Part shown: positions 38,651 to 48,432 of the stretch, in pieces
How the letters are laid out: every line of letters begins with the position of its first letter
How positions within the stretch are numbered: position 1 is the stretch's first letter
NCBI RefSeq assembly: GCF_007666205.1
Contig: NZ_VDOR01000003.1
Coordinates: 102,785 to 166,784, forward strand
Length of the DNA: 64,000 bases
DNA from: Kocuria palustris
GTDB lineage: Bacteria; Actinomycetota; Actinomycetes; Actinomycetales; Micrococcaceae
Direction: 5' to 3'
Made by a program: the position numbers and the translations under genes
The notes under the pieces: generated by a model
What the model was told of the DNA's origin: nothing
What the model saw: only the letters and a program-made list of their open reading frames with translations
Databases searched by the model: none

Positions 38651-40545
38651 GCGCCGCGCGCGGCACCGAGCAGGATCCCCTGGACCTGCTGTGCGTAGGG
38701 ATCGGGCCCTTCGGGCTGGGCCTGGCGTGCCTGGCCCATCCGCTGGAGGGCCTGCGGACGGCATTCCTGGATCAGCGGGAGGGCTTCGACTGGCATCCGG
38801 GACTGATGTTCGACGATGCGACCCTGCAGGTCCCGTTCCTGGCGGACCTCGTCACGATGGCCGATCCGACGTCGTCGTTCTCGTTCCTGAACTGGCTGAA
38901 GCGCACCGGCCGGCTGTACACGTACTACGTGCGGGAGTCCTTCTATCCGCTGCGGCGCGACTACAACGCCTACTGCCGGTGGGCGGCCGCCCGGCTGCCG
39001 GAGCTGCACTGGGGGCAGCGGGTCGTCGAGGTCCGCCGTCCCTCCGGGCAGGGCCCGTGGGAGGTCCTCAGCCAGGACGCCGCCGGCCGACGCAGGTCGT
39101 GGTCCGCACGCCACCTCGTGGTGGGGGCCGGCACCGTCGCCCGGCTGCCGGAGGCCCTGGAGGGCACCGGTGCCCTGCATGCCGGCGAGTACCTGCTGCA
39201 TCGCGAGGAGCTCATGGGCCGGGACCACGTGACGGTGGTGGGCTCCGGGCAGTCCGCGGCCGAGATCGCGGTGGACCTGCTCGAGGCCGACGGCCCGGCG
39301 GTGGACTGGATCACCCGCTCGCCGCGGTTCTACCCGATGGAGTACACCGAGCTGACCCTGGAGCTCACCTCCCCGGAGTACCTGGACCACTTCCGCTCGC
39401 TGCCCCCGGACCGGCGCGATGCCCTCAACGCCGCCCAGCCGCAGCTGCACCGCGGGATCTCCGCGGCGACGATCGCGCGGATCTACGAGGCCCTGAGCAT
39501 CCGCCGCGACCTCGACCGCGCCCCGGTGCGCCTGCTGGCGGCCACGGAGCTGATCGGCGCGCAGCCGCATGCGGGACGCACCCTGCTGCGCTGGCGCGGC
39601 GTCGAGAACGGGCACGAGCGCGAGACGGTGACCGATGCGGTCGTCGCCGGATCCGGGTACGTGCCGGCCGATCTGCCGTGGCTGAACCCGGTGCGCGAGC
39701 AGCTCACCTGGGACGAGCAGGGACGGCTCACGCCCGATCGCGAGCACCGCGCCAGCGCCGACGGGACGGTGCACGTGCTCAACCACACCGAGCACACCCA
39801 CGCGCTGACCGCCCCGGATCTGGGCATGGGGCCGCTGCGCGCGGCGATCATCCTGGATCACGTCACCGGCGAGCGCCCGTACCCGATCGAGCGCGCCCCG
39901 ATGTTCCAGTCCTTCGGCCGCCTCCCCCAGTCCTCGTGGGGTCCGCGGCCGGGGACCCTCGCGGGGCCGTTCGCGACGACGACGGCCGACGGCCGGCGCT
40001 TCACGATCCGCCCGGTCGAGCTGCCCCGCGATCTGGGCACCCTGCATGACTGGCTCACGCAGCCCCGGGCGGCCGCGTGGGAGCTGGTGGGCGCCTCCCG
40101 GGAGGCCGTGGCCCGCGAGTACCGGGACCTGATGGACTCGGGCGAGGCGACGGCCTGGCTCGTGGCGGAGCAGTCGGCCCGGGACGGCGCCGAGACCGAG
40201 GTGCTGCGCGGGCTCCTGGAGACCTACGACCCCGCTCGCTCCCCCGTGGCCGGCGTGTTCCCGGTGCGCGACGGCGACGCCGGCCTGCACCTGCTGATGG
40301 CCCCGGCCGACCCGCCGGTGCCCGGGACGTCGCGCGCGGTGATGGGTGCCGCGCTGGAGCTGCTGTTCAGCGACCCGGCCGTGCAGCGCGTGCTCGTGGA
40401 GCCCGACGAGCGCAATGCCGCGATCCGCGCGCTGAACCGGGCCGCCGGGTTCCGCGAGATCGGCCCGGTGCAGCTGCCGGGGAAGACCGCCTGCCTGTCG
40501 GTGCGCGAGCGCGTCCCGGCCGAGGACCCGAAGGAGACCGCATGA
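38647..40545 (+). CDS. Fused diamine N-hydroxylase and GNAT acyltransferase (DesB-DesC)
   Basis: One 632-residue protein carrying two consecutive siderophore steps. Residues 1-430 are a lysine/ornithine N-monooxygenase: FAD site GIGPFGLG (18-25), substrate region HPGLMFDDATLQVPFL, NADPH site VVGSGQSAAE (197-206) and NHTEHTHAL. From about residue 449 comes an IucB/DesC-type GNAT domain, with HLLMAPADPPVPG and EPDERNAAIRALNRAAGF. Predicted: hydroxylate cadaverine, then acylate the hydroxylamine with an acyl-CoA. Usually DesB and DesC are separate; here no stop or restart site lies between. Acyl donor is unknown. Confidence 0.9.
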   Translation: MSAARGTEQDPLDLLCVGIGPFGLGLACLAHPLEGLRTAFLDQREGFDWHPGLMFDDATLQVPFLADLVTMADPTSSFSFLNWLKRTGRLYTYYVRESFYPLRRDYNAYCRWAAARLPELHWGQRVVEVRRPSGQGPWEVLSQDAAGRRRSWSARHLVVGAGTVARLPEALEGTGALHAGEYLLHREELMGRDHVTVVGSGQSAAEIAVDLLEADGPAVDWITRSPRFYPMEYTELTLELTSPEYLDHFRSLPPDRRDALNAAQPQLHRGISAATIARIYEALSIRRDLDRAPVRLLAATELIGAQPHAGRTLLRWRGVENGHERETVTDAVVAGSGYVPADLPWLNPVREQLTWDEQGRLTPDREHRASADGTVHVLNHTEHTHALTAPDLGMGPLRAAIILDHVTGERPYPIERAPMFQSFGRLPQSSWGPRPGTLAGPFATTTADGRRFTIRPVELPRDLGTLHDWLTQPRAAAWELVGASREAVAREYRDLMDSGEATAWLVAEQSARDGAETEVLRGLLETYDPARSPVAGVFPVRDGDAGLHLLMAPADPPVPGTSRAVMGAALELLFSDPAVQRVLVEPDERNAAIRALNRAAGFREIGPVQLPGKTACLSVRERVPAEDPKETA

Positions 40546-42365
40546 GCCCCCGGATCGCCCCCGCAGCAGCATCCGCCGCGGCCTCGCCCGCCCCCGTGCC
40601 CGCCCTGGGCCCCGCCGAGGCCGAGGCGCTGCAGCGCCGCCAGGTCGCCAAGCTGCTGGGCGAGCTCGCGCACGAGCGCGTTCTCGCGCCGCAGCCCGAC
40701 GGCTCCGGATGGGTCGTGGCCGACGACCGCGGCCTCCCGCGCTGGCGCTTCCGCGCGACCCGCCACGCCCTGGAGCACTGGCGCGTGGACCCCGCCTCGA
40801 TCCGCCGCCTCGACGAGGCGGGCGCCCCCGAGCACGCGGTTGCGGATGCGCAGCAGGCCGTGCTGGATCTGCGGCGCACGCTCGGGCTGACGGATCGGGT
40901 CCTGCCGCTGTACCTCGAGGAGCTCTCGGCCACGCTGCTCACGACGGCCCGGCGCCGGGCGCTGCCGGCCCCGTCCGCGGCGGAGCTGGCCGCCGCGCCG
41001 CTCGAGACGGTGGAGCAGCACCTCGACGAGGGGCACCCGGGGTTCGTGGCGAACTCCGGGCGCATCGGCTTCGGCGCCGGCGAGCAGGACGCGTGGGCAC
41101 CGGAGGCCGCCGAGCCCGCGCGGCTCGTCTGGCTGGCCGCCCGCCGGTCCCTGTGCGTGGTCTCCGTGGCGGAGGGCATGACCGAGGCCGAGCACATGGC
41201 CGAGCACCTGCTGCCGGTCGAGCGCGAGCGCTTCGAGGCAGCGGTCCGCGGATGCGGCGAGGACCCGCAGGAGTACACGCCGATCCCGGTCCACCCGTGG
41301 CAGTGGGAGCACCGGATCCTGCCCGGCATGCTGCCCGACGTGCTGCGCGGGGACCTGATCCCGGCCGGGACCAGCGAGCACCGGTGGCGCGCCCAGCAGT
41401 CCGTGCGCACCTTCCTGGACGTCGAGGACACCGCCCGCGACTACGCCAAGACCGCCCTGGGCGTGCATTCCATGGGATTCCTGCGGGGGCTCTCGCCGCA
41501 CTACATGCGCGCGATGCCCGCGATCAGCGACTGGCTGGCGGGGATCGTCGCACGGGACCCCGAACTGGCAGCCGTCACGGTCCTGCGCGAGCGGTCGTCG
41601 GTGGGCTGGCTGGGCGATGCGCATCACCGCTCCGGGATCCGCTCGGAGCACACCAAGCAGCTGGCCGGGCTGTGGCGCGAATCCCCCGTCGGCCGGCTCA
41701 CGGCCGACGAGCACGCGGCGAGCCTGGCCGGGGTCCTGCACGTGGACCGCGAGGGGACGCCCCTGGTCCGGGCCTGGATCGACCGCAGCGGGGCCTCCCC
41801 CGAGGAGTGGGTGCGAGCGCTGCTCACGGTGTACCTGCGGCCGGTGGCGCATCTGCTGCTCTCCCGGTCGATCGCGCTGATGCCGCACGGTGAGAACGTC
41901 ATCCTGCGCCTGCGCGACGGGCTGCCGACGGGCGCGTTCTGGAAGGACCTGGGCGAGGAGATCGTGGTCATGGACGAGCAGCCGCTGCCCGAGGGCCTCG
42001 AACGGCTGCGCTCTGTGATCGCCCCCGAGCAGCAGGAGCTCTCCGTGCACACCGATGTGCTCGACGGCGTGCTGCGCCACCTGGCCCCCCTGCTGCACGT
42101 CGACGGGCTCCTGGACGAGGACCGCTTCTGGGAGCTGGCCGCCGATGTGCTGCGGGACCACCGCGACGAGCACCCGCACCTGTGGCGGCGCCACGACCTG
42201 CTGCGGGAGAGCTTCGAGCACTCCTGCCTCAATCGGCTGCAGCTGCGCGATCCGCAGCAGATGGTGGACCTCTCCGATCCGGCCGGGTCCCTGGCGATGG
42301 CCGGGCGGCTCGGGAACCCGCTGGCCGCCGCCGCGTCCCGCCTCGAGACCGGACGCCCGGCATGA
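40542..42365 (+). CDS. desD: NIS siderophore synthetase, IucA/IucC family (DesD-like)
   Basis: NRPS-independent synthetase of 607 residues that activates carboxylates as acyl-adenylates and joins hydroxamate units, then closes the macrocycle in desferrioxamines. Motifs: HPGFVANSGRIGFG, IPVHPWQWEH, KTALGVHSMGFLRG and MPHGENVILRL, plus the FhuF-like C-terminal end (ESFEHSCLNRLQL). The ATG overlaps the preceding stop (ATGA). The sequence fits the class using succinyl-hydroxycadaverine-type substrates, as an inference from neighbours. Confidence 0.93.
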   Translation: MSPRIAPAAASAAASPAPVPALGPAEAEALQRRQVAKLLGELAHERVLAPQPDGSGWVVADDRGLPRWRFRATRHALEHWRVDPASIRRLDEAGAPEHAVADAQQAVLDLRRTLGLTDRVLPLYLEELSATLLTTARRRALPAPSAAELAAAPLETVEQHLDEGHPGFVANSGRIGFGAGEQDAWAPEAAEPARLVWLAARRSLCVVSVAEGMTEAEHMAEHLLPVERERFEAAVRGCGEDPQEYTPIPVHPWQWEHRILPGMLPDVLRGDLIPAGTSEHRWRAQQSVRTFLDVEDTARDYAKTALGVHSMGFLRGLSPHYMRAMPAISDWLAGIVARDPELAAVTVLRERSSVGWLGDAHHRSGIRSEHTKQLAGLWRESPVGRLTADEHAASLAGVLHVDREGTPLVRAWIDRSGASPEEWVRALLTVYLRPVAHLLLSRSIALMPHGENVILRLRDGLPTGAFWKDLGEEIVVMDEQPLPEGLERLRSVIAPEQQELSVHTDVLDGVLRHLAPLLHVDGLLDEDRFWELAADVLRDHRDEHPHLWRRHDLLRESFEHSCLNRLQLRDPQQMVDLSDPAGSLAMAGRLGNPLAAAASRLETGRPA

Positions 42366-45019
42366 GCGGATCCGCGAGCGAGCCCGTCGCGGGAGCCGAC
42401 GTCGTGCTCAGCGGCCCGGGCTGGCGCGTGCACCGCGATCCGCACGGCGTCCCGCATGTGCAGGCCGAGTCCATCGCGGCGCTGGCCGAGGGGCACGGGG
42501 CGATCACCGCCGTCGATCGCGCCTGGGACCTGGAGGTGCTGCGCACCCGGGCCGAGGCCCGCTCGGCCGCCCTGCTGGGCCCCGCCCACGACGACGCCGA
42601 CGAGCTCACCGCCGCCCTGGGCGTCCAGGAGACCGCCCGCACCTGGTACGAGGCGGCCTCCCCGGAGGATCAGCGCTTCCTGGCCGCCTACGCCCGGGGC
42701 GTCGACGGGCAGCTGGACGCCTGGGCCCGGTCCCCCGAGGCCCGTGCTCTGGGGCTGACCGGCAGGCGGCCGGAGCCGTGGCGGCCCTGGACCCCGATCG
42801 CCGTCCATCTGGACGCGCACCTGCTCGCCGGCAGCCTCCCCGAGCAGCTGTGGCGGCGGCACGTGCGCCGCACCCTGGGTCAGGAGTGGGTCGCGGTGCT
42901 GGACGCCGAGTCCCCGCGCAGCGCGGCCTCCAATGCGTGGCTCGTGCCGGGGCCGCTGTCCGTCTCGGGCGCGCCGATGATCGCGGCCGACCCGCATCGG
43001 GTGGTCGAGGGATCGGGCCCGTACCAGCCGGTGTGCCTGTCGGCGCCCGGGCTGCGCGTGCGCGGCCTGGCCCTGGTGGGGCTGCCCGGCGTGCCGCACT
43101 TCGGCCGCACCGACACCGCGGCCTGGGCCATCACCGCGGCCATGGCAGTCACCGCAGAGGTCGCGGACGTCCCGGTGACCCGTCGCGGCGGCGTCCTCGT
43201 GGAGGTCGGCTCGGGCGCGCCGATCGAGATCACGCGGGAGCCCCGCGCCGTCGAGGGGACGCGCGAGCTGCGGCGCTCCAGCGCCGGACCCCTGCTGCCC
43301 GTCTCGGACCCCGCTCGGCTGCGGCTGGCGTCGCTGGCCGACGGCGAGCGGATGGACCTGGTCGCCGTGCGCCTGGCCGCCCCGAGCGATCCGTCCCGGG
43401 CCCTGGCGGCGTGCCGCGAGCTGCTGCGGGCACGCACCGCCGATGACGCGGCGGCGGCCTGGCGCGGCTGGGCCGTGCCGGTGAACGACGTGATCGCTGC
43501 CGATGCCGACGGCGCATGCCGCCATCTGACGGCCGGCGCCGCGGCGGGCCCCCTGCCGCCGGTCCGGGCGCCGGAGGACCTGCTGATCCGAGCGAATCAG
43601 CGCGACGACGGCCCCGGCGGCATGCGGAGCATCGGCTGCGCACCGGCCCATCGAGCCCGCCGCGCCGAGGACCTGCTGCGCGGCGCCCTGCGTCGGCACG
43701 GTCGGATCACCCACGACGACCTGCTGGCCGCCCAGCTCGACACGCACTCCGCCTCGCTGCTGGGCCTGGTGCGAGGCCTGCTGAACGGGCCCGGGGCCCT
43801 TGACGGGGCGGAGGATCCCGCGGCTGCGGCGCTGCGACGGCGTCTGCTGTCGTGGGACGGGCGGATGGACCCCGATTCCCCGACCGCCGCGGCCGCCGCC
43901 TGCTGGCGCGATCACCTGGCGCGGCGGATCGCCCGTCATCCGCTGCTCGCGCCCCTGCAGCGGGACACCGAGCTCTCGCCGCTCTGGGCCCCGATGCTCG
44001 GGCCCGCCGGGCGGATCGGCCTGGCGCTCGAGTCGATCGCCTCCCGCGGCCCGGGTCTGGGGCTCGACCCGGTGCCGGCGGCCCTCGAGGCGCTGGCCCT
44101 CGCCGCGGCCGAGCTCGATGGGCGCCCGGACGCTGCGACGTGGGGACAGGCGCACTCCTTCGTCCCGTTCCGCGCTCATCCCGGTCTGCCGCGGCCCGCA
44201 GCCGTGGCCGTGGGCGGGGACGCCGACGCGATCCTGGCCACGGGGCTGCTGCCCGGGCTGGGCGCCGGCTGCGTGCGGGTCCCCGCCGCGCGCGTCCTGT
44301 GGGACCTCGCCGATCCCGCGGCGTCGCTGTGGATCACCCCCGACCCGGTGGACCGCGGGCGGCTGGGCAGCCGGCCGGTCCGGCGCTGGGCGCGCGGGGA
44401 GATCGACCAGGCGCTGCCCTGGGTCGCGCCGGGGCGTCCCGCCCGGACGTCGGGGCGCGCGGCGCTGGGCCCGCTGCCCGGGGCGCCCGATCACGCGGTC
44501 TCCCTCCGCCGGGTGGAGCCGGTCGCCGATGCCCCGGTGATCCACGGATGGGTCTCGGCCGAGCGCGCCCGCTTCTGGGGCATGACGGACTGCACCGCGC
44601 AGCAGATCGCGGCGATCTACACCGCGATCGATGCCGCCGCGACCCACCACGCGTTCGTCGTGGAGCTCGACGGGCGCCCCGCCGGCCTGGTGCAGACCTA
44701 TGAGCCGCATGCCGACCCGATCGGCGGCGCGTATCTCCCCGAGCCCGGCGACCTGGGGATCCACGTGCTGCTGGCCCCGGCCGAGCGGCCCGTGCCCGGG
44801 CTCACCGGCGCCCTGGCCGCCGTGATCCTCCCCTTCCTGCTCGGCGATCCCGCCACGCGGCGGATCGTGGCCGAGCCGGATGCCCGCAACCGGCCGGCGC
44901 TGCAGCGCCTCGCCCGCACCGGCTTCGAGCTCGGCCCGCAGATCCGGCTGCCGCACAAGACCGGGCTGCTGGCCTTCCTCCCCCGCGAGGCGGCCGAGAG
45001 GAGGACGGCGGGGGGCTGA
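42362..45019 (+). CDS. Penicillin-acylase family Ntn hydrolase fused to a GNAT acyltransferase
   Basis: 885 residues in two parts. Residues 1 to about 705 are a penicillin amidase-type Ntn hydrolase: HRDPHGVPHVQAES near the start, GDLEVLR-like WDLEVLRTRAEARS, and the nucleophile Ser190 in RSAASNAW, where self-cleavage makes the two chains. The residue before Ser is Ala, not the usual Gly. No signal peptide is seen, so it should act in the cytosol. From about 713 a second IucB-like GNAT domain follows (HVLLAPAERPVPG; EPDARNRPALQRLARTGF), paralogous to that in the DesB-DesC fusion. Likely tailors the siderophore acyl groups; overlaps desD by ATGA. Confidence 0.85.
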   Translation: MSGSASEPVAGADVVLSGPGWRVHRDPHGVPHVQAESIAALAEGHGAITAVDRAWDLEVLRTRAEARSAALLGPAHDDADELTAALGVQETARTWYEAASPEDQRFLAAYARGVDGQLDAWARSPEARALGLTGRRPEPWRPWTPIAVHLDAHLLAGSLPEQLWRRHVRRTLGQEWVAVLDAESPRSAASNAWLVPGPLSVSGAPMIAADPHRVVEGSGPYQPVCLSAPGLRVRGLALVGLPGVPHFGRTDTAAWAITAAMAVTAEVADVPVTRRGGVLVEVGSGAPIEITREPRAVEGTRELRRSSAGPLLPVSDPARLRLASLADGERMDLVAVRLAAPSDPSRALAACRELLRARTADDAAAAWRGWAVPVNDVIAADADGACRHLTAGAAAGPLPPVRAPEDLLIRANQRDDGPGGMRSIGCAPAHRARRAEDLLRGALRRHGRITHDDLLAAQLDTHSASLLGLVRGLLNGPGALDGAEDPAAAALRRRLLSWDGRMDPDSPTAAAAACWRDHLARRIARHPLLAPLQRDTELSPLWAPMLGPAGRIGLALESIASRGPGLGLDPVPAALEALALAAAELDGRPDAATWGQAHSFVPFRAHPGLPRPAAVAVGGDADAILATGLLPGLGAGCVRVPAARVLWDLADPAASLWITPDPVDRGRLGSRPVRRWARGEIDQALPWVAPGRPARTSGRAALGPLPGAPDHAVSLRRVEPVADAPVIHGWVSAERARFWGMTDCTAQQIAAIYTAIDAAATHHAFVVELDGRPAGLVQTYEPHADPIGGAYLPEPGDLGIHVLLAPAERPVPGLTGALAAVILPFLLGDPATRRIVAEPDARNRPALQRLARTGFELGPQIRLPHKTGLLAFLPREAAERRTAGG

Positions 45020-45084
45020 GCCCGGCGCCGATGCGGGCGGCGAGCCGCAGCGGCGGCCGAGCGCGTGATGGGCCGGAGACGACG

Positions 45085-45133
45085 ACGGCCCGCCGCCGCG
45101 GGCACCCGGGGGTGCTCGTCGACGGCGGGCCGT
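45085..45133. terminator. Probable terminator between the siderophore operon and ettA
   Basis: 11-bp arms ACGGCCCGCCG (45085-45095) and CGGCGGGCCGT (45123-45133) around a loop that holds its own small hairpin. Between convergent genes. Confidence 0.55.
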
Positions 45134-45162
45134 GCCCGCGGAGCCTCAGGCCCCCGAGGCGA

Positions 45163-46845
<1,683 letters not shown>

Positions 46846-47007
46846 GAGCCCCAGGCTACCCGGCGCGGATGGGTCCCGGACCACCCCGGCGCCGGTTCCT
46901 CCCCCGGCATAGCGGGAGACGACGATCCGTCGCGGGCCGTCGACCCGTGCCTGCCCCGTCGAGGCGCAGGCACGGGCGGGCGACGGCCGCTGCTCGGGCG
47001 CCCGGGC

Positions 47008-47661
47008 TCAGGCCCCGGCCGGGGCGCGCTCGGCGCCGGCCAGCAGCTCGTCCGGGTCTCCCTCCCATGTCGACTCCTCGCCCTCGTCCTCGCCCTTGTC
47101 CTCGGGCCGCAGCCGACGGCCGCTGAGCAGCTCCCCGGTCAGGGGATCGACGACGCGGCCGTCGTCCGGCCAGCCGCGCCGCGAGGATTCCGCCGCTTCA
47201 CCGAGGCCCCGCGTGTCGCCCCGGTCCTGCGCACCGTCGCCGGCCGCGCCGTCCTCGTGCTCCGCGGACTGCTCGCGGGAGCCGTCCGGCCCCTGGTGAC
47301 CGCCCGAGCGGCGGTACGTGGCGGTGCCCATGGCGAGATCCGGGCCCAGGGAGCTCGCGTCGATCTCGACGGTGACCCGTTCGTGGCCCTCCTTGGTGGT
47401 CCACGGCCGCAGCCGCAGGCGTCCCATGACGAGCACGGCGTCGCCGACCTTGAGGGAGGACGCCGCATTGCCTGCCATCCTGCGGAAGCAGCTGACCGTG
47501 TACCAGTTGGTCGGGCCCACATCGACCCAGCTGCTCGACTCCGCGTCGAAGCGGCGCGGAGTCGAGGCCAGCCGGAACGAGGCCACGGGGGTCCCGTCGG
47601 GCAGCGTGCGCAGATCGGGCTTGGTGGCCGCGAAGCCGCGGACCGTGATCGTGTCGAACAT
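47008..47661 (-). CDS. ssb: Single-stranded DNA-binding protein (paralogue)
   Basis: OB-fold protein of 217 residues from ATG 47661 (CAGGAGG upstream). The fold covers about residues 1-115 (MFDTITVRGFAATKPDLRTL, VASFRLASTPRRFD, WYTVSCFRRMAGNAASSLKVGDAVLV). The remaining 100 residues are charged, disordered and end in LLAGAERAPAGA, without the DDDIPF tip of replicative SSB. It is thus more likely an accessory SSB (SsbB-like), perhaps for recombination or competence; replicative SSB usually sits with rpsF. Confidence 0.85.
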   Translation of the reverse strand: MFDTITVRGFAATKPDLRTLPDGTPVASFRLASTPRRFDAESSSWVDVGPTNWYTVSCFRRMAGNAASSLKVGDAVLVMGRLRLRPWTTKEGHERVTVEIDASSLGPDLAMGTATYRRSGGHQGPDGSREQSAEHEDGAAGDGAQDRGDTRGLGEAAESSRRGWPDDGRVVDPLTGELLSGRRLRPEDKGEDEGEESTWEGDPDELLAGAERAPAGA

Positions 47662-47871
47662 GGCGCCTCCTGAACAAGAGGCCGAGAGGGATCGCTCGGC
47701 CGATGGTCGTCGGACGTCGGCTCGCACAGCCGGCCTCCGACGGGGTGGCCTCAGCGTGGACCGCCGGCGCCCGTTGCCGTCGGGCCGCGGGAGCGGTGTG
47801 CACCGATCTGCAGGAGCCGGCGCTGATCCTGCGCCGGTGGAGGAGGATGCACGGGCCGTGCGCCTGTTCGA

Positions 47872-47877
47872 TAGGAT
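47872..47877 (+). promoter_or_regulatory. -10 element for tRNA-Arg
   Basis: TAGGAT eleven bases before the mature tRNA 5' end, giving a leader of about five bases. Confidence 0.5.
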
Positions 47878-47888
47878 GGTCGGTGCCC

Positions 47889-47961
47889 GCCTCGGTAGCT
47901 CAGGGGATAGAGCAGGAGCCTTCTAATCTCTTGGTCGGGGGTTCGAATCCCTCCCGGGGCA
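47889..47961 (+). tRNA. tRNA-Arg (UCU)
   Basis: 73-base cloverleaf: acceptor GCCTCGG/CCGGGGC with one G-U pair, D arm GCTC/GAGC, anticodon loop CTTCTAA with TCT, and T arm GGGGG-TTCGAAT-CCCTC with one weak pair; discriminator A. The last pair of the anticodon stem beside the loop is a C-U mismatch. Reads AGA codons, which are rare in this GC-rich genome. Confidence 0.92.
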
Positions 47962-47966
47962 CCTGG

Positions 47967-48007
47967 AAGCCCACCTGAACGGATCTCACGTCCGAGCAGG
48001 TGGGCTT
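47967..48007 (+). terminator. Terminator after tRNA-Arg
   Basis: 11-bp arms AAGCCCACCTG (47967-47977) and CAGGTGGGCTT (47997-48007) starting five bases after the tRNA, followed by TGT. Confidence 0.75.
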
Positions 48008-48077
48008 TGTCGCCCGCACGCTCGAGGGCCCTGCCCGGCCGGTGCGACGACCCCGCACCGTCAGCAGGAGGAACCCC

Positions 48078-48428
48078 ATGAGCTCGTCCCTCGACCAGCG
48101 CGTGTTCATCTACGGCACCCTGGCGCCCGGCCAGCCCAATGAGCACGTCATGGAGCCCATGGGCGGGACCTGGCAGCGCGGGATCGTCCGCGGGCGCCTG
48201 CTCGATCGGGGCTGGGGCGCGGCCACCGGGCACCCGGGCATCGAGCTGGACGAGGCCGGGGAGCCCGTGAAGGGCTGGCTGCTGACCTCACCCCGGCTGG
48301 CGCGCAGCTGGCAGGAGATGGACGACTTCGAGGGCGACGAGTACCTGCGCACCGAGGCCCGCGTCGAGCTCGACGACGGCACCGAGACCACGGCCTGGAT
48401 CTACGCCCTGCGGGACGCTCGGAGCTGA
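48078..48428 (+). CDS. Gamma-glutamylcyclotransferase-like protein (AIG2/GGCT fold)
   Basis: 116 residues from ATG 48078 with AGGAGG upstream. VFIYGTLAPGQPN is the GGCT substrate-loop signature (YGTL), and DDFEGDEYLR carries the conserved acidic end of the fold. Such proteins may cleave gamma-glutamyl amino acids or act on modified peptides; no substrate can be given. A single gene between tRNA-Arg and mptB. Confidence 0.85.
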   Translation: MSSSLDQRVFIYGTLAPGQPNEHVMEPMGGTWQRGIVRGRLLDRGWGAATGHPGIELDEAGEPVKGWLLTSPRLARSWQEMDDFEGDEYLRTEARVELDDGTETTAWIYALRDARS

Positions 48429-48432
48429 GCCC

